Shown one piece after another: positions 1 through 8,701 of a DNA stretch of 64,000 nt. This DNA is from Dyadobacter sp. 676 (GTDB taxonomy: Bacteria > Bacteroidota > Bacteroidia > Cytophagales > Spirosomataceae): NCBI RefSeq assembly GCF_040448675.1, contig NZ_CP159289.1, positions 3,187,001-3,251,000 of the forward strand, read 5' to 3'. The position numbers were made by a program, and so were the translations under genes. Positions within the stretch are counted from its first letter, which is position 1. Every line of letters begins with the position of its first letter. The notes beneath the pieces were generated by a model, which searched no databases, was not told the DNA's origin, and worked only from the letters and a program-made list of their open reading frames with translations.

Positions 1-526
1 TGCTGTGATCGCCGGCGCGTTCCGAGAAAAGCTGGTCAACCGCGGCTTTACCGGTTCCTGTTACCGATTGGTAAGTGGAAACAACCACACGTTTGATTTT
101 ATATTTCTTGTGCAACGGGTTCAGCACCACCACCATTTGAATGGTAGAGCAGTTCGGGTTGGCGATGATTTTGTCTTCTTTGGTCAGTTCGCCCGCATTG
201 ATTTCCGGAACCACCAGTTTTTTGGTAGGGTCCATACGCCAGGCGGAGGAGTTATCCACCACAGTAATGCCTGCTTCCGCGAATTTGGGTGCAAGGGCGA
301 GGGAAGTGCCGCCGCCAGCCGAGAAGATCGCGATCTCCGGTTTGGCAGCAATCGCATCCTCGAAGCCGATCACCTTTATCTGTTTACCCTTGAATGTAAC
401 TTCCTTACCGACAGACCTTTCAGATGCGACGGGTAACAGCTCCGTCACCGGGAAATTACGCTCTTCGAGCACTTTGAGGATTTCGCCGCCCACCAGACCG
501 GTAGCGCCTACTACTGCGATTTTCAT
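1..526 (-). CDS. asd: aspartate-semialdehyde dehydrogenase, 3' end cut by window edge
   Basis: Reduces aspartyl-4-phosphate to aspartate-4-semialdehyde with NADPH, a step shared by lysine/DAP, threonine and methionine synthesis in the cytoplasm. The start ATG is at 526-524 and 175 codons are visible before the window edge. The N-terminus MKIAVVGATGLVGGEILKVL is the Rossmann NADP-binding segment, and NPNCST places the catalytic cysteine at residue 126, as in the family. About half of a usual 330-residue protein is present. The frame stays open to base 1, so it is truncated by the window and not broken. Family assignment is secure. Confidence 0.95.
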   Translation of the reverse strand, partial: MKIAVVGATGLVGGEILKVLEERNFPVTELLPVASERSVGKEVTFKGKQIKVIGFEDAIAAKPEIAIFSAGGGTSLALAPKFAEAGITVVDNSSAWRMDPTKKLVVPEINAGELTKEDKIIANPNCSTIQMVVVLNPLHKKYKIKRVVVSTYQSVTGTGKAAVDQLFSERAGDHS

Positions 527-604
527 TCTTGCATTAAGATTAAAAATGGATAGAATATGATTTACTTTTTGCCGAGCGAGTGCATTGCCTTGCGAAAAGT
601 GCCG

Positions 605-612
605 CAAATTTA
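605..612 (-). promoter_or_regulatory. putative -7 promoter element for asd
   Basis: The minus strand reads TAAATTTG, an exact match to the Bacteroidota -7 element TAnnTTTG, about 80 bases upstream of the asd start. I see no good TTTG at the -33 position, so only half of the promoter is supported. Confidence 0.45.
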
Positions 613-730
613 CGAGGTTTTTTAGAATGATACCCGAATTTCATCTTTTAATGCATTAAAATTCAGGAAGGAAGGGTTAAAGCCGACATTTCAGAGTCGT
701 TTACTAGGCTTTTGAGTTTCGGTAATTCGC

Positions 731-1318
731 CTACCGATCACTGAAATTGTATACATGCTCAGGCGTAATGCACACGTCGAGCGGAATGTCGAATGCATCA
801 ATATCCTCTATCTCATCCACTTCTTCAAATAGCGAAAGGCCCATTTTAATGCATTCGGGGCGGGTTTGAGGCAAAAAACGATCGTAATATCCGCCGCCAT
901 AACCTACGCGGTAACCCTTGCGGTCAAACGCAAGCAGCGGGACGAGGACAATGTCGATTTCTTCCGGCGCGATTTTCCTCGAGGTAGTTGGGTCGGGCTC
1001 GGGGATGCGCCATTGATTCATTACCAAATGTGTGAAGGGCGTCAGCAGGAAGTGCTCCATTTCCCGCGTGCCGGGGACGATATACGGCGCGGCAATGCGC
1101 ATTGCCGGAAACGAGATCCGGAATAATTCGATAAGATAGAATGTGTTGATTTCCCGTGAGCCGAGCTGGGGAAGAAATGTATGAAGGGTTTTAAACAGAT
1201 TTCTCTGAACATATTTTTCAAGATTCTGCGCGATAAGGGCATTTTTTTCGATCAGCGAGGGCTCATCCGCTTCCTTTCTTTTTTGTAAAAACTCTTTGCG
1301 CAATGCAGCCTTTTTCAT
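731..1318 (-). CDS. 5-formyltetrahydrofolate cyclo-ligase
   Basis: Converts 5-formyl-THF to 5,10-methenyl-THF with ATP, returning a storage or inhibitory folate to the one-carbon pool. The basic N-terminus MKKAALRKEFLQKRKEA and the C-terminal motif VGYGGGYYDRFLPQ (substrate/Mg-ATP binding in the family) are clear. Starting at ATG 1318 gives 195 residues, the normal length. The frame is open 29 codons further upstream, but that stretch is basic and unlike the family. It is divergent from icd, with about 115 bases between the starts. The family is confident; the E. coli homologue is ygfA. Confidence 0.9.
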   Translation of the reverse strand: MKKAALRKEFLQKRKEADEPSLIEKNALIAQNLEKYVQRNLFKTLHTFLPQLGSREINTFYLIELFRISFPAMRIAAPYIVPGTREMEHFLLTPFTHLVMNQWRIPEPDPTTSRKIAPEEIDIVLVPLLAFDRKGYRVGYGGGYYDRFLPQTRPECIKMGLSLFEEVDEIEDIDAFDIPLDVCITPEHVYNFSDR

Positions 1319-1435
1319 AGGGTACTGTCGTCTTTTTTGGGGATGTAATCGGAGGAAATTTCGCCTTTTTATTCTATTGTTCGTACTTTCACGGTCTGAT
1401 TTCAAAATCTTTAACTATTGTATAGAATTTAAGAC

Positions 1436-2647
1436 ATGAGCAAAATTAAAGTTGACAATCCCGTCGTAGAGCTGGATGGCGATGAAATGACCCGCATCAT
1501 CTGGAAATTTATTAAGGAAAAACTGATCCTCCCTTACATCGACGTAGATATCAAATACTACGATCTGGGTATCGAGTACCGCGACGAGACCAATGACCAG
1601 GTGACTATCGATGCTGCCAACGCCATCAAAGAATACGGCGTGGGTATCAAATGTGCGACTATCACACCTGACGAAGCCCGTGTTGAAGAATTCGGTCTGA
1701 AACAAATGTGGAAATCGCCGAACGGAACCATCCGTAACATCCTCGATGGTACCGTGTTCCGTGAGCCGATCGTAATGAAAAACGTGCCTCGCCTGGTTAC
1801 TAACTGGACGGCGCCGATTATCGTAGGTCGTCACGCATTCGGTGACCAGTACCGCGCTACCGACTTTGTGGTTCCCGGAAAAGGTAAACTGACGATCAAA
1901 TTCGAAGGCGAGGACGGACAGGTGATCGAGCATGAAGTGTACCAGTTCAAAGGTGCCGGTGTGGCGATGGGAATGTACAATATCGACGAGTCGATCCGCG
2001 GTTTTGCGCGTTCATGCTTCAATGTAGCTTTGGATAAAGGATGGCCTTTGTACCTTTCTACTAAAAACACCATCCTTAAAAAATACGACGGCCGTTTCAA
2101 GGATATTTTCCAGGAGATATACGAAAACGAATACAAAGGAAAAGTACACTATGAACACCGTCTGATCGACGACATGGTAGCTTCCGCGTTGAAATGGGAA
2201 GGTAACTTTGTATGGGCTTGTAAAAATTACGACGGTGACGTTCAGTCGGATACAGTTGCACAAGGTTTCGGCTCACTGGGCCTGATGACTTCCACGCTGG
2301 TTACGCCGGACGGCAAGATCATGGAGGCTGAGGCCGCGCACGGAACCGTAACCCGCCACTACCGCGAGCATCAGAAAGGCAAGCCAACTTCCACTAACCC
2401 AATCGCTTCCATCTTCGCATGGACACGCGGATTGGCATTCCGTGGCAAGCTGGACAATAACCAGCCGCTGATCGACTTCGCCGAAGCGCTTGAAAGAGTG
2501 TGTATCGAAACTGTGGAAAGTGGAAAAATGACGAAGGACTTGGCTGTGGGTATCTATGGAAACGATGTGAAACACGGTGAGCACTACCTGTACACAGAGG
2601 AGTTCCTGGAAGCTATCGACACCAATCTGAAAGCTGCATTGGCATAA
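1436..2647 (+). CDS. icd: NADP-dependent isocitrate dehydrogenase, dimeric eukaryote-like type
   Basis: Oxidative decarboxylation of isocitrate to 2-oxoglutarate in the TCA cycle, giving NADPH. At 403 residues it has the length and sequence of the homodimeric subfamily shared with eukaryotic cytosolic enzymes. The N-terminus has [13 protein letters not shown], the substrate-binding segment is [20 protein letters not shown], and the cofactor loop region is [18 protein letters not shown] strong terminator follows the stop codon. The start ATG at 1436 lies in an AT-rich region with no Shine-Dalgarno sequence, as is usual in this phylum. Confidence 0.95.
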   Translation: MSKIKVDNPVVELDGDEMTRIIWKFIKEKLILPYIDVDIKYYDLGIEYRDETNDQVTIDAANAIKEYGVGIKCATITPDEARVEEFGLKQMWKSPNGTIRNILDGTVFREPIVMKNVPRLVTNWTAPIIVGRHAFGDQYRATDFVVPGKGKLTIKFEGEDGQVIEHEVYQFKGAGVAMGMYNIDESIRGFARSCFNVALDKGWPLYLSTKNTILKKYDGRFKDIFQEIYENEYKGKVHYEHRLIDDMVASALKWEGNFVWACKNYDGDVQSDTVAQGFGSLGLMTSTLVTPDGKIMEAEAAHGTVTRHYREHQKGKPTSTNPIASIFAWTRGLAFRGKLDNNQPLIDFAEALERVCIETVESGKMTKDLAVGIYGNDVKHGEHYLYTEEFLEAIDTNLKAALA

Positions 2648-2666
2648 TAGCCAGATTTAGTGGTAT

Positions 2667-2705
2667 AAAGCCACCGGTTTCGCGAGAAGCCGGTGGCTTT
2701 TTTTG
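2667..2705 (+). terminator. rho-independent terminator after icd
   Basis: A perfect 11-bp stem, AAAGCCACCGG (2667-2677) with CCGGTGGCTTT (2690-2700), is followed directly by a T run. It also explains why the next gene cannot sensibly start at the in-frame GTG-like codon inside this hairpin. Confidence 0.93.
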
Positions 2706-2764
2706 TGGCGGGTACTATTTTATTATATATTACTAGGAATGTGCCTGACAAACCCGACCTGGTA

Positions 2765-4009
2765 ATGAAGCTTTTTTACATAGTACCCGCGCTTATTATG
2801 CTGACCGTGAATGGTTTGCAGGCCGGAAACTATGTAACCACCATGAATGTGGCAGGACAGGATACCGTCGCAATTGGCGATTCGGCACAAAAAGTGATGC
2901 AAAAAGACCTGATCGACGTGCTCAGGCAGTGGAAATCGAAGGACAAATCGGATTCGGTGCGTGTTCCGAAAATCCGCTCGGGCAAGCCGATTTTCTCGCT
3001 CGTGCCCGCAGGCGGGTACACGCTCTCGTCCGGGCTCACGGGATCGCTCAATGCGAACATTGCATTTTACACCAGCAACCCCAAAACGACCAATATTTCG
3101 AGCATTACCACTAATTTCATTTATACCGAATACAGGCAAATGACAATTCCGGTTCAGGCCAACATCTGGACACGGCATAACAACTATAATTTCGTAGTCG
3201 ACTGGCGGTTTTTCAAATATCCTCAGGATACATATGGTTTGGGTATGGATTCGAAGATGCGCGACGCCACAGGGCTGAAATACAAGCATTTGCGGCTGCA
3301 TCAGACCGTGTTGAAAAAGATCGGCAAGTCGTTTTTCGTCGGGTTGGGTTTTGCCTACGACAAAAGGTGGCAAATTATGCAGACGGATAAGGAGGAAAAG
3401 CTGAACCAGGATATTAAAGATTATGGATTGGGGCATAAATCATCGTCCGTCGGGCCGCTGGTGACCGTCGCTTATGATAGCCGGACCAACTCCATCAACC
3501 CTCTCAAAGGCTTTTACAGCAACGTCCAGTTCCGCCCGAATATGACTGCGCTCGGCAGCACCAATAACTGGCAATCGATTGTGATCGACGTTCGTCGCTA
3601 TTTCAACTTGCCTCAAGGCAGTCAGAATACCCTCGCATTCTGGAATTACAACTGGCTTACCATCGGCAAACCGCCTTATCTCGATCTCCCCGCTACCGGT
3701 TGGGACCCAACGACCAACATCGGCCGTGGCTACATTCAAGGCCGCTTCCGCAGTACCAACCTGCTTTACCTTGAATCCGAATACCGCTTCGCATTGACCA
3801 AAAACGGCCTTTTTGGCGGCGTGCTCTTCGCCAATGCGCAGAGTGTTTCAGACTGGCCTTCGAAAAGCTTTCGTAAGATTGCGCCTGCCGGCGGATTGGG
3901 AATTCGTATTAAGGTAAATAAGACTTCGGGGGCGAATATTGCGATTGATTATGGGTTTGGGATGGATGGGTCAAGAGGGTTGTTTGTGAATTTGGGGGAG
4001 GTGTTTTAA
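2765..4009 (+). CDS. Omp85/BamA-superfamily outer-membrane barrel without POTRA domains
   Basis: A predicted outer-membrane beta-barrel of 414 residues. It opens with the signal peptide MKLFYIVPALIMLTVNGLQA, then a short periplasmic stretch, then barrel strands. The C-terminal half has family features such as VTVAYDSRTNSINPLKGFYSN, and it ends in an aromatic-rich last strand, GLFVNLGEVF. No POTRA repeats fit into the short N-terminal region, so it is not BamA itself. Substrate and role are unknown. ATG 2765 is chosen because it begins the signal peptide and lies beyond the icd terminator. Confidence 0.75.
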   Translation: MKLFYIVPALIMLTVNGLQAGNYVTTMNVAGQDTVAIGDSAQKVMQKDLIDVLRQWKSKDKSDSVRVPKIRSGKPIFSLVPAGGYTLSSGLTGSLNANIAFYTSNPKTTNISSITTNFIYTEYRQMTIPVQANIWTRHNNYNFVVDWRFFKYPQDTYGLGMDSKMRDATGLKYKHLRLHQTVLKKIGKSFFVGLGFAYDKRWQIMQTDKEEKLNQDIKDYGLGHKSSSVGPLVTVAYDSRTNSINPLKGFYSNVQFRPNMTALGSTNNWQSIVIDVRRYFNLPQGSQNTLAFWNYNWLTIGKPPYLDLPATGWDPTTNIGRGYIQGRFRSTNLLYLESEYRFALTKNGLFGGVLFANAQSVSDWPSKSFRKIAPAGGLGIRIKVNKTSGANIAIDYGFGMDGSRGLFVNLGEVF

Positions 4010-4037
4010 TTTTATAGAAAACACACTATGCCTCCTG

Positions 4038-4295
4038 ATGTACAGACTGATTTTTACAGATCGGGCTTTGAAGGGCCTGAAATCTATTCCAAAACGGGAC
4101 GCTGAAAAGATAATCGCGCAGCTCCAAGAACTGGCTGAACACCCACAATTCAAAAGCAATGTGAAATGTCTCGAGAATCATCAGAGAGCTGTATTTCGTC
4201 TGAAAGTTGGGAATTATAGAGTTCTTTTCAATAAGTATAATGAGTTTGAGGTTTTAGAGATTATTGATGTAGGACACAGAAAAGAAATATACTGA
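4038..4295 (+). CDS. RelE/ParE-family toxin
   Basis: An 85-residue protein with the RelE/ParE fold pattern: MYRLIFTDRALKGLKSIPKR, a central helix with ELAEHPQF, a strand containing the basic motif FRLKVGNYRVLFN, and a C-terminal VLEIIDVGHRKEIY. Family members are mRNA interferases or gyrase poisons, and the sequence alone does not decide which. Its stop TGA shares one A with the ATG of the following antitoxin gene, so the two are translationally coupled. The toxin-first order is the reverse of classical relBE. Confidence 0.85.
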   Translation: MYRLIFTDRALKGLKSIPKRDAEKIIAQLQELAEHPQFKSNVKCLENHQRAVFRLKVGNYRVLFNKYNEFEVLEIIDVGHRKEIY

Positions 4296-4504
4296 TGAAC
4301 CTGAATGCACAAATTATAGAAGAGGACGGCAAGCCGAAATTTGCTGTTTTACCAATTGGGGAGTACGAGGCATTACTCAGTGAACTCTCAGACTTTGAAA
4401 GCCTCGAAGATCTTTCCGACTATTTAACTGCCGTTAAGATTAAAGCGGAAACCAAAACCTGGCATAGCTTGGAAGAGGTAAAAGCGCAATTGGGAATCGA
4501 TTGA
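4295..4504 (+). CDS. antitoxin of the RelE/ParE-type pair
   Basis: A 69-residue acidic protein overlapping the toxin stop by one base. The N-terminus (NAQIIEEDGKPKFAVLPIGEYEALL) resembles Phd/YefM-type antitoxins, where this region forms the DNA-binding dimer. The acidic C-terminal helices would wrap the toxin. The assignment rests mainly on size, charge and coupling to the toxin. It ends two bases before the convergent rtcB stop. Confidence 0.78.
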   Translation: MNLNAQIIEEDGKPKFAVLPIGEYEALLSELSDFESLEDLSDYLTAVKIKAETKTWHSLEEVKAQLGID

Positions 4505-4506
4505 TT

Positions 4507-6033
4507 TCAATCCTCCCGCCCCTCCTTCCGATTCGCATCCGCCATCCGCACGATCCTAGGCGAAAACTTTGCCAGCACGTGCACCAGCTCCGATTGCGCC
4601 GCTATCACATCTTCAATATTCTTATAAACCATCGGTGATTCGTCCAGATCCCCGCCAATGAGCTGAATACTATTATCTTGCAAAATTTTGTTCATCTGGC
4701 TTCGCGTAGTAGTCGAGAATGCTTTCGTGCGGGACATTACGCGCCCGGCGCCGTGCGAAGCGGAGTTAATGGAAGCTGCATTGGCTTTGCCACGAATCAC
4801 ATAACCTGGCTGGCTCATGGAGCCGGGTATAATACCGAGTTCGTCGGCGCCGGCCGGTGTGGCGCCTTTGCGGTGGACAATCACTTCTCGGCCGTCCGCT
4901 AATTGCTCCTTCCAGGCGAAGTTGTGATGGTTTTCGATGATTTTCAAGGGTTTTTCACCGAGTGATTTGGCCATTTTGTTGTGGATTTCGTGGTGGTTGG
5001 CCGAGGCGTAGTCACCGGCGAGGTTCATCGCGATCCAGTATTCCTGACCTTCTTCGGTGTTAAGATCGAGCCAGGCGAGGTGGGCGGCTTGTTTGGGAAG
5101 GATGGTCCGCTGCATAGCCAGTTTTGAATAGTAGTTGGCCACGCTTCCTCCGAAACCACGGGAACCGGAATGCGAGAGGAGTGAGAGATATTCGCCTTTG
5201 GGTAAATTTAAAAGCGGGTCGTCTTCAAATACTTCTACGATGCCCCATTCCACAAAATGGTTACCGGTGCCCGAGGTACCTAGCTGCCGGTAAGCCTTGT
5301 CTTTCAGCGAACGGATCGTTTTGGTGGCTTCCCATTGGGGCGCGTCCATAATGCTATCGTCGTATTTGCGCGACGTTTCGCCGCCCATGCCGAATTTGGT
5401 GTTTTCCGTGAGAATCTTTTTCAAGAAATGCGGCTCGCGTTTAAGGTAATCGGGAGAAATGTCGAAAACGGACATGCACATGCGGCAGGCAATGTCGACA
5501 CCTACGGCGTAAGGGATTACCTTGTCGATTTCGGTGGCAAGTACGCCGCCGATAGGCAGACCGTAACCTTGGTGTGCATCAGGCATTAATGCGCCGGCGA
5601 TCGATATGGGCAAGCTAACGGCGGTTTCCATTTGCTGCAATGCGCCTTCTTCGATCTGCTCTTTCCCGAAAACGGCGTAATGCAGTTTGTCTTCCCGTAG
5701 TTGGAAGGTATTCTTTTGCTGAGGTTCCTTTTCTTCCAGTGTTAATACAGCTTCTTCGTTGTAAATCAATTCTTTGCCGTCATCTGTAAGTGTGATTTCC
5801 GTGCCGCTTTTCCGCAGGTCGTACACCGTTTTCGCCAGATTGGTTAGCTTGTTTTTGGAAAAAGCATATTTCTTTGGGTCGTTCAGCATTTTGACGAGCA
5901 TCAGAAATACCTTTTCCTTCGGGTATTTCGCGCGCTCGTGCAGCCCATTCGCGACGCGCAGGAATGCGGTGTGCAGGTTTTCCGGCACATTGGCCAGGAA
6001 AATGATTTCTTCAATGGTGATTGGTGTGTCCAT
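4507..6033 (-). CDS. rtcB: RtcB-type RNA ligase
   Basis: GTP- and Mn-dependent ligase that joins RNA ends carrying 2',3'-cyclic phosphate or 3'-phosphate to 5'-OH, used in RNA repair and tRNA restoration. Visible landmarks are DAHQGYGLPIGGVLATE, the metal-site segment GVDIACRMCMS, GTSGTGNHFVEWG, and SHGAGRVMSR, the region holding the guanylated histidine in the family. ATG 6033 gives MDTPITIEEI and 508 residues; an in-frame TTG 33 bases upstream is less likely. It is convergent with and almost touches the toxin-antitoxin pair. Confidence 0.93.
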   Translation of the reverse strand: MDTPITIEEIIFLANVPENLHTAFLRVANGLHERAKYPKEKVFLMLVKMLNDPKKYAFSKNKLTNLAKTVYDLRKSGTEITLTDDGKELIYNEEAVLTLEEKEPQQKNTFQLREDKLHYAVFGKEQIEEGALQQMETAVSLPISIAGALMPDAHQGYGLPIGGVLATEIDKVIPYAVGVDIACRMCMSVFDISPDYLKREPHFLKKILTENTKFGMGGETSRKYDDSIMDAPQWEATKTIRSLKDKAYRQLGTSGTGNHFVEWGIVEVFEDDPLLNLPKGEYLSLLSHSGSRGFGGSVANYYSKLAMQRTILPKQAAHLAWLDLNTEEGQEYWIAMNLAGDYASANHHEIHNKMAKSLGEKPLKIIENHHNFAWKEQLADGREVIVHRKGATPAGADELGIIPGSMSQPGYVIRGKANAASINSASHGAGRVMSRTKAFSTTTRSQMNKILQDNSIQLIGGDLDESPMVYKNIEDVIAAQSELVHVLAKFSPRIVRMADANRKEGRED

Positions 6034-6150
6034 AGACAAATATCGTTGTTGAGGCCGCGATTTCAAGCAGATAAGCGTCGCCGCCGGCTAAGTAATGTAT
6101 AGCCGATAAATCTTTCTAAACATAATACAATGCAACTCCTAAAAAAGCCG

Positions 6151-6158
6151 TACCTTTG
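6151..6158 (+). promoter_or_regulatory. putative -7 promoter element for the aminotransferase
   Basis: TACCTTTG matches the Bacteroidota -7 consensus TAnnTTTG exactly and lies 57 bases before the start codon. No convincing TTTG is seen at -33. Confidence 0.5.
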
Positions 6159-6215
6159 CGGGCAATTTGTTGATACAGTTCGCAGTACCTTCTTTAACTT
6201 AATTAAAACATTGCA

Positions 6216-7442
6216 ATGTCCGCAGTAGCAGAGCAAACCCGGTTGGAAACCCGGTTGGCCGACCGGATCAACGCCCTCGAAGAATCTTCGACGCTGGCGA
6301 TGACCAAAATGGCCCGTGAACTGGCCGCCCAAGGCCACAAAGTGATCAGTCTGAGCGTAGGAGAGCCGGACTTCAAGACGCCCGCACACATTTGCGAGGC
6401 CGCAAAAAAAGCCATCGACGATGGTTTTCACGGTTATTCACCCGTAGCAGGTTACCCTGATCTGCGAAAGGCCATTGCTGACAAGTTAAAGCGCGACAAT
6501 AATATCGACTGGAAGCCCGAAAATATCGTGGTTTCGACGGGTGCCAAACATTCATTGGCCAATGTAATCCAGGTCCTGGTGAATCCGGGCGACGAAGTGA
6601 TAATCTTCGCGCCTTACTGGGTGAGCTATTCCGAAATGGTGAAGCTGGCCGAAGGAAAGTCGGTAATTATCGACGGTGCTTTTGAAAACGATTTCAAGGT
6701 TACCGCGGCTCAATTGGAGGCGGCGATTACGCCTCGCACGAAAGTGGTGATGTATGCTTCGCCGAACAACCCGACCGGCGCTGTTTATTCGGAGAAAGAA
6801 TTGAGAGAAATCGCGGCGGTGCTTGAAAAGCACGAAGGCATTTATGTGCTGGCCGACGAAATCTATGAATATATTAACTTCACCGAGGAAGGCCATTTCA
6901 GCATTGGTTCCATCCCCGCGTTGAAAGACCGCGTAATCACGGTGAACGGTGTGGCGAAAGGTTATGCGATGACGGGCTGGCGGATCGGCTTCATCGCCGC
7001 GGCAAAATGGATCGCCGACGGCGTTGAAAAACTGCAAGGTCAGGTAACTTCGGGAACAAACTCTATCGCGCAGAAAGCGGCTACCGCTGCATTCAACGGC
7101 CCTAAAGAGCCTTCTATCGAAATGGCGAAGGCATACCACCGTCGCCGTGACCTGGTTGTAGGTTTGCTGAAAGAAATCCCCGGCTTCAAGGTGAATGTAC
7201 CACAAGGCGCATTCTATGCGTTCCCGGATGTGAGCTACTATTTCGGTAAATCGGACGGTGAAACGACGATCAAGGATTCCGACGATTTCGCAAACTGGCT
7301 TCTGAACAAATCCTATGTTTCGACTGTAGCCGGTTCGGGCTTCGGAGCTCCCAACTGCATCCGTATCTCAACCGCAGCGGCCGACGAAGCACTGGAAGAA
7401 GCGGTAAAACGCATCAAAGACGCCGTCGCGACTTTGAAATAA
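6216..7442 (+). CDS. class I/II pyridoxal-phosphate aminotransferase (aspartate aminotransferase type)
   Basis: A 408-residue fold-type I aminotransferase of the AspC Ib subgroup, likely using aspartate or another amino acid with 2-oxoglutarate. It has the N-terminal substrate segment SLSVGEPDFKTP, the cofactor-contacting SPNNPTGAVYS, LADEIYEYI, and the PLP-lysine motif NGVAKGYAMTGWRIGF. The arginine near the C-terminus (NCIRISTAA) binds the substrate carboxylate in the family. It is monocistronic: it has its own -7 element upstream and a strong terminator downstream. The exact substrate cannot be read from sequence. Confidence 0.9.
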   Translation: MSAVAEQTRLETRLADRINALEESSTLAMTKMARELAAQGHKVISLSVGEPDFKTPAHICEAAKKAIDDGFHGYSPVAGYPDLRKAIADKLKRDNNIDWKPENIVVSTGAKHSLANVIQVLVNPGDEVIIFAPYWVSYSEMVKLAEGKSVIIDGAFENDFKVTAAQLEAAITPRTKVVMYASPNNPTGAVYSEKELREIAAVLEKHEGIYVLADEIYEYINFTEEGHFSIGSIPALKDRVITVNGVAKGYAMTGWRIGFIAAAKWIADGVEKLQGQVTSGTNSIAQKAATAAFNGPKEPSIEMAKAYHRRRDLVVGLLKEIPGFKVNVPQGAFYAFPDVSYYFGKSDGETTIKDSDDFANWLLNKSYVSTVAGSGFGAPNCIRISTAAADEALEEAVKRIKDAVATLK

Positions 7443-7456
7443 TAGCAAAATGAAAT

Positions 7457-7503
7457 CATAAAAGCCTCATAGGTGTTACCTGTGAGGCTTTTATGTTGTT
7501 TTT
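7457..7503 (+). terminator. rho-independent terminator after the aminotransferase
   Basis: A perfect 13-bp stem (CATAAAAGCCTCA at 7457-7469 with its complement at 7483-7495) has further pairing inside the loop and a T-rich tract after it. Confidence 0.92.
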
Positions 7504-7573
7504 ATATCACATTAGCACACAGTTTTTTGAACAAATAAGCATAGAGCCTAAGGCTTAAAGCTTACAGCCAACA

Positions 7574-8650
7574 ATGAGCAAATACTATTTTTTAAAAGTC
7601 AAGGAAATAGAGAAAGAGACGGACGAGGCTACCACCATCCATTTCTGGCATCCGATCAATGAAGTTATTCAATATCGTCCGGGCCAATTCCTGACATTGT
7701 TACTGCCGTTTGAAGACAAGAAGATCAGACGGTCGTATTCGATGTCGAGTTCGCCTTATACAGATGTTTCGCTGGCAATAACCATCAAACGGGTTCCGGG
7801 AGGCTATGCTTCGAACCTGCTCCTGGATACGCTGAAAGAGGGCGATGTGCTGGAGGCACTGGAGCCTATGGGCCATTTCTTTCCTAAACAGGCGGACGAC
7901 CAGACGCGCCAGGCGGTTTTCATTGGGGCCGGAAGCGGCATTACCCCATTGTTTTCGATTTTGAAATCCATTCTGATGGTGGAGCCGGAAAGCGAAGTTT
8001 TCCTGATTTATGGAAGCCGGAGGGAGGAGAGCATTATTTTCAAAGATAAAATCGCGGCTCTGGAACGCAAATATGGCAAGCGGTTTACGGTTGTACATAC
8101 ATTAAGCCAGCCGGGCGAAGGCTGGCAGGGCGAAACCGGACGGTTGAATAAAAGCCATGTGTTGAAGATCATGGAAAAGCTGCCTGCACTGAATGTAAAA
8201 GAGGCGGAATATTTCCTGTGCGGGCCGGAAGATATGATGGAAGAGGCGCACCGCGCGCTTTCGATCCTGGCGGTGCCGGAGAACAAAATCCGAAAGGAGA
8301 GTTTCGCAACAGCTACCTCGGCCAAGCCGGGCGAGGTGACGGTAGAGCCGGAGGTGGAAGACGACGATTCTCCCAAAACGCGTGAAATCACATTGTTTTA
8401 TGAAGGCACGGAATATAAATTGCCTGTAAAACCGCATGAAACCGTGCTCGAAGCGGCGTTGAATATGGATATCGACCTGCCATACTCATGCCAGGCGGGC
8501 ATGTGTACTGCTTGTATGGGCCGGTGCACGTCCGGCAAAGTGCAAATGGATGAAGAAGACGCGCTTTCAGAAGCGGAGATCAATGAAGGGTTCATCCTCA
8601 CCTGCGTAACGCACCCGATGAGCGATGACGTGGTCATCGAGGTGGAATAA
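7574..8650 (+). CDS. PaaE-like ferredoxin/flavin reductase with C-terminal 2Fe-2S domain
   Basis: A 358-residue electron-transfer protein. The N-terminal FAD domain has RRSYSMSSSPY. The NAD(P)-binding domain has GAGSGITPLFS and FLCGPEDMM. The C-terminal plant-type ferredoxin domain has cysteines at 306, 311, 314 and 318 (CQAGMCTACMGRC) and a later cysteine in LTCVTHP. The layout is that of PaaE, the reductase of phenylacetyl-CoA epoxidase, but no paaABCD genes are in the window. It may instead reduce another oxygenase or desaturase, so the partner is unknown. Confidence 0.88.
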   Translation: MSKYYFLKVKEIEKETDEATTIHFWHPINEVIQYRPGQFLTLLLPFEDKKIRRSYSMSSSPYTDVSLAITIKRVPGGYASNLLLDTLKEGDVLEALEPMGHFFPKQADDQTRQAVFIGAGSGITPLFSILKSILMVEPESEVFLIYGSRREESIIFKDKIAALERKYGKRFTVVHTLSQPGEGWQGETGRLNKSHVLKIMEKLPALNVKEAEYFLCGPEDMMEEAHRALSILAVPENKIRKESFATATSAKPGEVTVEPEVEDDDSPKTREITLFYEGTEYKLPVKPHETVLEAALNMDIDLPYSCQAGMCTACMGRCTSGKVQMDEEDALSEAEINEGFILTCVTHPMSDDVVIEVE

Positions 8651-8666
8651 CGAAGTAATGCATAAA

Positions 8667-8701
8667 AAGCAAAAGGGCAGTCAGTCGCTGCCCTTTTGCT
8701 T
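8667..8701. terminator. bidirectional terminator between convergent genes
   Basis: A perfect 14-bp stem, AAGCAAAAGGGCAG with CTGCCCTTTTGCTT, around a 7-base loop. T/A runs on both sides fit termination of both the + strand reductase and the minus-strand BlaR1-like gene, whose stop codon overlaps the stem end. Confidence 0.85.

Noticed and set aside
2693..2764. In-frame extension of the Omp85-like gene upstream of ATG 2765
   Set aside because: It begins inside the icd terminator stem, and the signal peptide starts cleanly at 2765.
7574..8650. Phenylacetate degradation operon
   Set aside because: Only the PaaE-like reductase is present; none of the paaABCD or downstream genes is in the window.
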